A DNA stretch of 5,425 bases from Methanobacteriota archaeon. GTDB lineage: Archaea; Hydrothermarchaeota; Hydrothermarchaeia; Hydrothermarchaeales; SZUA-236. Positions 1 to 5,159 of the stretch are shown here, in pieces. The position numbers and the translations under genes are program-made. Numbering within the stretch: position 1 is the first letter of the stretch; every line of letters begins with the position of its first letter. The stretch lies in NCBI GenBank assembly GCA_003695745.1, contig RFHW01000165.1, positions 1 to 5,425 of the forward strand. The letters run 5' to 3'. Below the pieces are notes generated by a model. It was not told the origin of the DNA. It made no database searches and saw only the letters and a list, made by a program, of their open reading frames with translations.

Positions 1-564
1 ATCCATCGGGGGACGAGGGTGCGCAAGATGCACTCCAGCAGAAGGGACGCCTTCAGAAGCATAAACACCCTGCCTGTGGGCAGGGTCGCAGAAGAGGTGG
101 AGTTCACAGAAGAGGTGAAGAAGCGCGGCAAAGGCCGGGCCACCGTGGAGGGGAGGCTTGAGCCCCGGGTGGCTCTTGTAAAGATGTATCCGGGTATAAG
201 CGGCGAGGCCCTTGATTTTTATGTGGAAAACTATCGCGGGATCGTGGTAGAAGGAACGGGTCTGGGGCATCTTCCCGAAGCTCTCCTGCATACAGTAAAA
301 AAAGCAAAAAAACGCAGTGTCCCGATTGTTATGACCTCTCAGACCCTCTACGGCAGGGTTGACATGAAGGTCTATTCAACGGGACGCCGCCTCCTCGAGC
401 TCGGCGTGATACCGGGCGGGGACATGCTCCCTGAGACCGCCCTTGTGAAGCTCATGTATGTGCTCGGGCAGACAAAGGAGCCTGAGGAGATAAGGAGGCT
501 CATCACAACAGACCTTGCAGGCGAGCTCTCAGAGGTGTCAAGGCCCGATGCCTTCCTGAGGTGA
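1..564 (+). CDS. gatD: Glu-tRNA(Gln) amidotransferase subunit D, C-terminal part (partial at left edge)
   Basis: GatD is the asparaginase-like subunit of the archaeal GatDE amidotransferase. It hydrolyses glutamine and passes ammonia to GatE, which converts Glu-tRNA(Gln) to Gln-tRNA(Gln) in the cytoplasm. The frame is open to the first base, so the gene begins outside the window and 187 residues are visible. They start inside the asparaginase core at HRGTRVRKMHSSRRDAF. The lysine at visible residue 9 aligns with the lysine of the Thr-Thr-Asp-Lys catalytic set of asparaginases and GatD; the other three lie upstream of the window. The second asparaginase subdomain follows, with GTGLGHLP near residues 85-92 and SQTLYGRVDMKVYSTGRRLL near 113-132. 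The tail (EIRRLITTDLAGE) is typical of GatD. The stop sits 7 bases before gatE, so the two are co-transcribed. No frameshift is seen. The GTG at 19-21 is an internal valine, not the start. Confidence 0.95.
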   Translation: MHRGTRVRKMHSSRRDAFRSINTLPVGRVAEEVEFTEEVKKRGKGRATVEGRLEPRVALVKMYPGISGEALDFYVENYRGIVVEGTGLGHLPEALLHTVKKAKKRSVPIVMTSQTLYGRVDMKVYSTGRRLLELGVIPGGDMLPETALVKLMYVLGQTKEPEEIRRLITTDLAGELSEVSRPDAFLR

Positions 565-568
565 GGAG
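560..568 (+). promoter_or_regulatory. Ribosome-binding site of gatE
   Basis: GGTGAGGAG spans the gatD stop codon and ends 3 bases before the gatE ATG at 572. GGTGA is the archaeal Shine-Dalgarno core, complementary to the 3' end of 16S rRNA. It fixes the short gatE start and suggests gatE translation is coupled to termination of gatD. Confidence 0.7.
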
Positions 569-571
569 AAG

Positions 572-2398
572 ATGAAGATCGGCTTTGAGATCCATCAGCA
601 GCTTGATGCGCACAAGCTCTTCTGCAGCTCGCCCTCGCTTCTCAGGGATGACGAGCCCGGGCTCACGGTGCTCCGCAGGCTCCGCACAAGCCAGAGCGAG
701 CTTGGCGAGGTGGACGAGGCCGCCCGAAGGGAGTTCCAGAAGGGAAAGAGCTTCATCTATCAGGGCTATAACGACACCATCTGCCTTGTGGAGCTGGATG
801 AGGAGCCGCCAAGGGGGCCGAACCCGGAGGCCGTGGAGATAGCCCTCACCATAGCGCTGATGCTCAACGCCACGGTGGTGGATGAGATACACTTCATGCG
901 AAAGCTCGTCATCGACGGCTCCAACACCTCCGGCTTCCAGCGCACGGCGGTGATAGCCTTCGACGGCCATCTGGACACAGAGGAAGGGCGGATCAGGATA
1001 CCCACCATCTGCCTTGAGGAGGAGGCGGCGCGAAAGGTCGCTGAGGACGACCGCACGACCACATACAACCTTGACAGGCTCGGCATACCCCTCGTGGAGA
1101 TCACAACCGCCCCTGACATCAAATCGCCTGAGCAGGCGCGGGAGGCCGCCCAGAGGATCGGCGAGCTCCTCAGGGCCACAGAGCGGGTGAAACGGGGCAT
1201 CGGCACGATCCGCCAGGACATCAACGTCTCAGTTGAAGGCGGGGCGAGGGTGGAGATAAAAGGGGTTCAGGAGCTAAACACCATCCCCCGGCTCATCGAA
1301 AATGAGGTGGAGCGCCAGAAGGGCCTCATAGATATAGCGAGGAGGCTTGAGGAGCGGGGGGTCAAAAAAGAGGATGTGAAGGGCAGGGTCCATGACGTGA
1401 CCGGGTTGTTCAAGGACACAGGCTCCAAGGTCATCAGAGGACAGCTCAAATCCGGCAGGGTCCTTGCTCTGAGGCTCAAGGGCTTTGCAGGGCTTCTGGG
1501 AGGCGGGCTCCTCGGAAGGGAGATGGCCAGATACGTCAGGGTCAGCACAGGACTGAAGGGCATCTTCCACTCAGACGAGCTCCCGGCCTACGGGATAACA
1601 GAGGACGAGGTGGCCTCTGTGTCAAAGAGGCTTGGGCTGGAGGAGGATGATGCCTTCGTCCTTGTGGCAGGGAGGGAGGAGAGGGCGAGAAAGGCCCTTG
1701 AGGTGGTGCTGGAGCGGGCTGCCCAGGCCCTCGCAGGCCCTCCTGAGGAGACGAGGATGGCAAGGGACTCCTCCACCGAATACATGCGGCCCCTGCCCGG
1801 CGCCGCCCGCATGTACCCTGAGACCGACATACCCCCATTCGTGGTGTCAGAGGCGCTTCTGGACAGGCTCCGTGAAAACCTGCCTGAGACCTATGAGGAG
1901 AAGACCGCAAGGCTCATGGCGAGCTACGGCCTGGGCCGGGAGCAGGCAGGGCAGCTTGTGAGGGCAGGCCACACAGCCCTCTTTGAAGGGCTGGCGCAGG
2001 AAGGGGCCATCCCGGCCACGACCATTGCATCAACCATATTAAAGGCCTCAAAGGACCTTTCCACAGGGCTGATGAAGGAAGAGGATATAAAAGGCCTCTT
2101 CAAGGCCCTTGCGGTGGGCCGGATATCGAAAGAAGCCATACCAGAGATACTGGATGAGGTAAGGGGTGGAGCGGACTTTGAAGAGGCCCTTGAGAAACTG
2201 GGGGCCGGCGGCGGGCCGGACCTGGAGTCGCTTGTTGACCGCATCATCAGGGAGAAGGAGGGCTTCATCAGAGAGCGGGGCGCCAATGCCCTGAAACCGC
2301 TCATGGGCCTTGTGATGAAGGAGGTGCGGGGGAAGGTGGACGGCAGGGTGGTGAGCGAGACCCTGAAGAGGAGGCTGGAGGACTTTCTGTCAGATTAA
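572..2398 (+). CDS. gatE: Glu-tRNA(Gln) amidotransferase subunit E
   Basis: GatE is the tRNA-binding kinase/amidotransferase subunit. It phosphorylates the misacylated glutamate on tRNA(Gln) and amidates it with ammonia supplied by GatD. The 608 residues are near the usual family length (about 620). The GatB-like cradle domain covers roughly residues 1-268. It opens with GFEIHQQLDAHKLFC and carries NLDRLGIPLVEITTAPDI (166-183) and RQDINVSVEGGARVEIKGVQ (214-233). An AspRS-like (GAD) insertion follows at about 270-395; this insertion separates GatE from bacterial GatB. The cradle resumes with STEYMRPLPGAARMYPETDI (401-420). A helical and YqeY-like tail occupies about 425-605 and would contact the tRNA elbow. 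The N-terminus is short but well supported by the ribosome-binding site just upstream. The gene is intact, GC-rich and in one operon with gatD. It is universal and essential in archaea that lack a GlnRS. Confidence 0.97.
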   Translation: MKIGFEIHQQLDAHKLFCSSPSLLRDDEPGLTVLRRLRTSQSELGEVDEAARREFQKGKSFIYQGYNDTICLVELDEEPPRGPNPEAVEIALTIALMLNATVVDEIHFMRKLVIDGSNTSGFQRTAVIAFDGHLDTEEGRIRIPTICLEEEAARKVAEDDRTTTYNLDRLGIPLVEITTAPDIKSPEQAREAAQRIGELLRATERVKRGIGTIRQDINVSVEGGARVEIKGVQELNTIPRLIENEVERQKGLIDIARRLEERGVKKEDVKGRVHDVTGLFKDTGSKVIRGQLKSGRVLALRLKGFAGLLGGGLLGREMARYVRVSTGLKGIFHSDELPAYGITEDEVASVSKRLGLEEDDAFVLVAGREERARKALEVVLERAAQALAGPPEETRMARDSSTEYMRPLPGAARMYPETDIPPFVVSEALLDRLRENLPETYEEKTARLMASYGLGREQAGQLVRAGHTALFEGLAQEGAIPATTIASTILKASKDLSTGLMKEEDIKGLFKALAVGRISKEAIPEILDEVRGGADFEEALEKLGAGGGPDLESLVDRIIREKEGFIRERGANALKPLMGLVMKEVRGKVDGRVVSETLKRRLEDFLSD

Positions 2399-2473
2399 GG
2401 GGGGTCATTCCTCTATGATTATTCGCCTCGTGGCTTCGTCCACAGAAAAGACCATCACATAGCTGCCTATAAT
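2399..2473. other. Intergenic gap after gatE, with a possible gene remnant on the - strand
   Basis: The gap between gatE and the toxin-antitoxin promoter has no complete gene and no clear T-rich terminator. On the - strand an open frame reads from a stop at 2485-2483 to a TGA at 2407-2405. It encodes SFLIIGSYVMVFSVDEATRR followed by IIIEE. This resembles the central strands of RelE/ParE toxins (a YRVVFSVDE-like stretch), but it is only 25 codons and lacks both ends of such a protein. It may be the relic of an older toxin gene or chance. Confidence in a relic is low. Confidence 0.3.
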
Positions 2474-2490
2474 CAGAAAGCTTTAATAAT
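2474..2490 (+). promoter_or_regulatory. BRE/TATA promoter of the toxin-antitoxin pair
   Basis: CAGAAAG (2474-2480) resembles the archaeal TFB-recognition element, and CTTTAATAAT (2481-2490) directly after it resembles a TATA box. With the usual distance of about 26 bases from box centre to start, transcription should begin near 2511-2513. That falls on the ATG at 2513, giving a leaderless mRNA. It is the best promoter-like match in the + strand gaps of the window. Confidence 0.55.
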
Positions 2491-2499
2491 GTTAAGGAT

Positions 2500-2513
2500 T
2501 GTAAATCTTTACA
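2500..2513. promoter_or_regulatory. Palindromic candidate operator over the predicted transcription start
   Basis: TGTAAA-TC-TTTACA has two perfect 6-base arms and a 2-base centre. It lies downstream of the TATA box and touches the antitoxin start codon at 2513. Type II antitoxins commonly repress their own operon by binding such palindromes, so this is a reasonable autoregulatory site. Binding is inferred only from symmetry and position. Confidence 0.4.
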
Positions 2514-2695
2514 TGAATGCCTCTAAACGTATCCCTGTGACGAAGGTGGTGTGGGAGGAGCTCGGCCGCCTGAAAAGGGCTGGGCAGACCTATGATGAGC
2601 TCCTGATGGAGATGATTGAAGAGCACAAGAAAGGGCTTCTCTTCAGGGAGATGCGGGCCATCGAAGAGCGCGGCGACTTCGTGGAGCTGGAATAA
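2513..2695 (+). CDS. Small archaeal type II antitoxin
   Basis: This 60-residue, charged protein precedes a RelE/ParE-fold toxin and is probably its antitoxin. It resembles small archaeal antitoxin-like proteins that begin with a short strand of the KRIPVS type and continue with W-x-E-L-x-x-L-K and G-E/Q-T-Y-D-E-L-L. Here SKRIPVTKVVWEELGRLK covers about residues 4-21 and GQTYDELLMEMIEEHKK 24-40. The first half has the strand-helix-helix look of a ribbon-helix-helix DNA-binding dimer. The acidic tail (MRAIEERGDFVELE, 47-60) would wrap the toxin. I chose the ATG at 2513 over the in-frame ATG at 2489. The upstream start would add eight residues atypical of the family and would overlap the TATA-like box. 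The stop lies 26 bases before the toxin start. The exact family name is uncertain; the antitoxin role rests mainly on the pairing. Confidence 0.75.
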   Translation: MNASKRIPVTKVVWEELGRLKRAGQTYDELLMEMIEEHKKGLLFREMRAIEERGDFVELE

Positions 2696-2706
2696 GCCCG
2701 TCGGGC
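2696..2706. repeat. Short palindrome between antitoxin and toxin
   Basis: GCCCG-T-CGGGC begins at the base after the antitoxin stop codon and ends 15 bases before the toxin ATG. As RNA it could fold into a small GC hairpin that slows ribosomes or transcription and lowers toxin output relative to antitoxin. As DNA it could be a second binding site. No function is proven; an 11-base palindrome in GC-rich DNA can arise by chance. Confidence 0.3.
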
Positions 2707-2721
2707 AGTTTGAGAGTCAGT

Positions 2722-3012
2722 ATGGCCTATCGGGTCCTGATCGACAGGGAGGCGCTGGCCTACGTGGACAGCCTGCCGGAAAAGAGCCAGAGGATCGTCA
2801 AGGAGAACCTGAAAAAGCTTGGCGACAATCCCTATCCAGGGAGCGGCGCAGGCGACAAGGAGAAGCTCACCTATCGCGGGGAATCGCTGTACCGGATTCA
2901 CATAGCCCGCGCCTACACCGCCTTCTACCGGGTCTACGATCGCGACAAAACCGTGAAGATCCTCAAGGTCATGACCATCGAGCAGGCGCACAAAGAATAC
3001 GGGAGGCTGTGA
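2722..3012 (+). CDS. RelE/ParE-superfamily toxin
   Basis: This 96-residue basic protein has the layout of RelE/ParE toxins. A first strand (MAYRVLIDREALAYVDSL) leads into two helices (about 10-33, EKSQRIVKENLKKL). A loop rich in Gly and Asp and a four-strand sheet follow: LTYRGESLYRIHI (49-61), YTAFYRVYD (65-73) and KTVKILKVMTI (76-86). Arg52, Arg58, Arg63 and Arg70 cluster where archaeal RelE carries its RNA-contacting basic residues, and the protein ends HKEYGRL. RelE members cut mRNA on the ribosome, whereas ParE members poison gyrase; the sequence alone does not separate these well, although the basic sheet favours RelE. I chose the ATG at 2722; an in-frame TTG at 2710 would add four residues but is a poor start. 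The ribosome-binding site is weak, as expected for a toxin made at lower level than its antitoxin. No disruption is seen, so the pair looks functional. Confidence 0.85.
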   Translation: MAYRVLIDREALAYVDSLPEKSQRIVKENLKKLGDNPYPGSGAGDKEKLTYRGESLYRIHIARAYTAFYRVYDRDKTVKILKVMTIEQAHKEYGRL

Positions 3013-3184
3013 ACGAGGCGTTGGAAGGAGCCAAAAGGGTTTTCTCTCAGGCTGAATAGGGTGTTTTCGTGAAATCAAATCTGAGGTGTTCTGAATAAGG
3101 TTCTGGGGGGATGAAGTTTTAATAAGATTTGGGTGAAGCAAAGCAACCTCAGAGTTCTGAAGGCCGGCCATGAGCGCTCTATAT
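3013..3184. other. Convergent intergenic region between the toxin and the radical SAM gene
   Basis: This 172-base gap separates two converging genes, so it should hold termination signals for both. On the + strand there are only short T-runs (TTTT at 3040-3043, 3064-3067 and 3117-3120), no strong archaeal oligo-T terminator. A bulged inverted repeat at 3147-3163 (CCTCAG AGTT CTGAAGG) could form a small hairpin just past the radical SAM stop codon. The words CTGAATAGGG (3052-3061) and CTGAATAAGG (3091-3100) form a near-identical direct repeat. TTTTAATAA (3117-3125) looks like a TATA box but has no + strand gene ahead of it. No protein-coding gene is convincing here. Confidence 0.4.
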
Positions 3185-4351
3185 CTACCATGTGCTCATC
3201 TCCTTTTCCAGTCTTTCGCTTCTTCCCTTTGCCAAAAACTCCTCTATCTCTCTGGAGATGCTCTCTCCCACCCCAGGGATCTTTCTCAACTCCCCTCTCT
3301 TGTAGATCTCTTTTATGCTCTCATTCAGATTCTCTATACTTTGAGACGCTCTATGATATGCCCAAGCAGAATAGGGATCTCCTGATTTAAACTCCTTGAA
3401 AAAGGCCATGAGCAGCAAATGACTTGCAACTTCAAAATTCTCTTTATCAAAGCCTTCTTTCGGTGTCAAGGTTTTCTGACTCAAAGCCCGTTCAAAGCTT
3501 GGCGGTGGGATGTAATTTTCTATCCCGTATCCTCTACAAAACTGGAAGGCCTTTTTGTTCACCTTCACCACATAATCCTGTGAGGGGCTCTCTTGTTTGC
3601 CATATAGCTTCTCATATTTCTCCACGAGCCCTGGAAGATTTCTCTCTAACAGCTCCATGAATCTCAAACGTTGATTGCTTCTTAAGGTCATTGCACCACC
3701 GATTAAGACGTATCTTGCGCACTCCGATGCTCTTTTAATCACCTCTTCCATGTTCTCTTCGCTGTCCAGAAGATAGGGGACTATCGGTGTAAAATCAACG
3801 CCGGCCTGTATCCCTTCTTCGTTTAATATCCTCACCGCATCCAATCTTTTCTCTGGAGAGGGGGCAAAGGGTTCTAACAAGGATAAGAGCCTTCTGCTGA
3901 AGGTTACTATGGTCATAGAAACGGTGCACCACGCTTGTTTTGCTATTTCACCCAGCAGGTCTATATCCCTCAAGACCAAATCGCTTTTTGTGATGATATG
4001 GACCGGGAACCTGTGTCTTGCCAGAATCTCTAAGACACCCCTTGTTACCTCATACCTTTTCTCAGCAGGCTGATAAGGATCGGTAACCCCAGACATGGCC
4101 ACAACATCTGGTATGGCCTTTTTGAGCTCTCTTTCCAGAACCCCAGGAGCATCCTTTTTTACATAGATGACCCTTGAAAAATCCCTGTAATCCTCATGGA
4201 CAAGATATCTTTCGGTTATGGCGTCGCAATAGTTGCAGGCGAACTGACAGCCTCGGTAAGGATTAATGGAGTATCTATTCCAAAACCAGTTATCTCTAAA
4301 CCTATGCTTTGTGAGCATGCTTTTTGCTTCAATTTCAACGAATTTTACCAT
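3185..4351 (-). CDS. SplB-like radical SAM protein with a C-terminal Pol X-type helix-hairpin-helix domain
   Basis: This 388-residue protein belongs to the COG1533/SplB group, whose best-known member is spore photoproduct lyase; most archaeal members have no known reaction. The radical SAM cluster motif is C35-x3-C39-x2-C42 within NPYRGCQFACNYCDA (30-44) and should bind a [4Fe-4S] cluster and S-adenosylmethionine. GVTDPYQPAEKRYEVTRGVL (88-107), EPFAPSPEKRLDAVRIL (160-176) and GGAMTLR (218-224) are further group landmarks. About residues 305-384 form a separate module. SGDPYSAWAYHRASQSIENL, a linker, then IPGVG (358-362) with IEEFLAKGR match the 8-kDa N-terminal domain of DNA polymerase beta/Pol X, which binds gapped or 5'-phosphate DNA. 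The lyase lysine of Pol beta (Lys72) aligns with Glu368, so DNA binding is likelier than dRP-lyase activity. The start overlaps the upstream AlkD-like gene by 17 bases; AGGGG at 4361-4365 may be its ribosome-binding site. The gene is AT-richer than gatE. Substrate unknown. Confidence 0.88.
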   Translation of the reverse strand: MVKFVEIEAKSMLTKHRFRDNWFWNRYSINPYRGCQFACNYCDAITERYLVHEDYRDFSRVIYVKKDAPGVLERELKKAIPDVVAMSGVTDPYQPAEKRYEVTRGVLEILARHRFPVHIITKSDLVLRDIDLLGEIAKQAWCTVSMTIVTFSRRLLSLLEPFAPSPEKRLDAVRILNEEGIQAGVDFTPIVPYLLDSEENMEEVIKRASECARYVLIGGAMTLRSNQRLRFMELLERNLPGLVEKYEKLYGKQESPSQDYVVKVNKKAFQFCRGYGIENYIPPPSFERALSQKTLTPKEGFDKENFEVASHLLLMAFFKEFKSGDPYSAWAYHRASQSIENLNESIKEIYKRGELRKIPGVGESISREIEEFLAKGRSERLEKEMSTW

Positions 4352-5159
4352 TGTTAACAGCCCCTATCATGCCCAAGATCTCGGCCTGCTTTTCCATTGG
4401 CAGCTTCTTCATCCCATCCTTAATGATCCACCTTGCATCCTTGTTTGGATCTCTCCCCGCCCATCTAGCTAAAAACCCTGCCACATCCTCAGGATTCCCC
4501 TTGGTTATCTCCCTTAAAACCCATGATACCGCCTTCTTAACATCCTTCTCATCATCTTCCATAACCCTGTCAAGGATCCTGAAGACCCTGTCTGTAGTCT
4601 TCATCCTTTTATATCCTCGCAAGGTCACCACTCCAAAACGCCGGACCCACCTGTTATCGCTCTTAATCCACCTTTCTGAAAGGGGCAAAACAAGCTCTGG
4701 ATCGGAATATACTATTGGCTCTACTCCAAAAATGGCAAGGTTATCACAGACCGACCAGTTATCAAGATCAGATAATACTGAAGAGACAAAGCCTAAACAA
4801 ATCTCTGGATTCTTCGGACCAAACCTCTCCAAACTTTTCCCTGCTATCTGCCTTGCTTCCCACGACCCTTCAGCCCAGATAACCTCCAACAATCCTTGTG
4901 CCTTTGAGGGCTCTTTCTGAATGAATCTGCCTATTTCGGCCGCTATCACCCTTAATACAGGCTTGGGAACGCCATAAAACTTTCCAGTCTCTGGAATGAT
5001 CCTCTGGTAATTTTTTGTTGCCCCTTCATCACCATGAGATTTAAGGAGCTTCTGCAATCCCTTTGTGAACTCCTTGGGTTTATCTACCTTTTCAAGCAAC
5101 TCCCTTGTTCTCTTCCGGATCAATGTCTTATCCAATCGGTTATGTCCGAACCCATTCAT
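4335..5159 (-). CDS. AlkD-like HEAT-repeat DNA glycosylase/DNA alkylation repair protein
   Basis: This 274-residue, basic, all-helical protein resembles the DNA_alkylation family (AlkC/AlkD), whose bacterial members excise positively charged alkylated purines without flipping the base into a pocket. The family start KFYGVPKPVLR lies at about 60-70, and WAEGSWEARQIA at 95-106. The AlkD active-site residues appear conserved: W135-x3-D139 (NWSVCD) matches Trp109/Asp113 of Bacillus cereus AlkD, WVRR (171-174) holds the equivalent of Arg148, and KKAVSWVLRE has W213 at the Trp187 position. I chose the ATG at 5159. It forms an ATGA overlap with the stop of the upstream adenylyltransferase gene, with a GGAAAGGA sequence directly before it. 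The frame stays open to 5327, but that stretch is a shadow of the upstream gene, being abnormally Arg-rich. The gene is coupled to the radical SAM gene downstream. Glycosylase activity is inferred; some relatives only bind DNA. Confidence 0.85.
   Translation of the reverse strand: MNGFGHNRLDKTLIRKRTRELLEKVDKPKEFTKGLQKLLKSHGDEGATKNYQRIIPETGKFYGVPKPVLRVIAAEIGRFIQKEPSKAQGLLEVIWAEGSWEARQIAGKSLERFGPKNPEICLGFVSSVLSDLDNWSVCDNLAIFGVEPIVYSDPELVLPLSERWIKSDNRWVRRFGVVTLRGYKRMKTTDRVFRILDRVMEDDEKDVKKAVSWVLREITKGNPEDVAGFLARWAGRDPNKDARWIIKDGMKKLPMEKQAEILGMIGAVNNGKIR

Noticed and set aside
503..2304. Several long - strand open frames across gatE
   Set aside because: Long antisense frames are expected in GC-rich coding DNA. 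Their translations are Ser/Pro/Arg-rich without domains, while the + strand frame is unambiguously GatE.
2489..2512. Upstream ATG (2489) as the antitoxin start
   Set aside because: It overlaps the TATA-like box and adds residues not expected before the KRIPV strand; the ATG at 2513 fits promoter spacing and family length.
2616..3059. 147-codon + strand open frame over the toxin gene
   Set aside because: It runs out of frame through the antitoxin end and the toxin and reads as low-complexity Arg/Gly/Gln-rich sequence, so it is a shadow of the toxin frame.
3009..3059. 16-codon GTG-started frame overlapping the toxin stop (MNEALEGAKRVFSQAE)
   Set aside because: The GTGA overlap is tempting, but the peptide is too short, has no recognisable domain, and has no clear ribosome-binding site.
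3133..3390. Two + strand open frames antisense to the end of the radical SAM gene
   Set aside because: They lie opposite a clear helix-hairpin-helix coding sequence and carry no domain features; hydrophobic runs come from reading the charged helices backwards.
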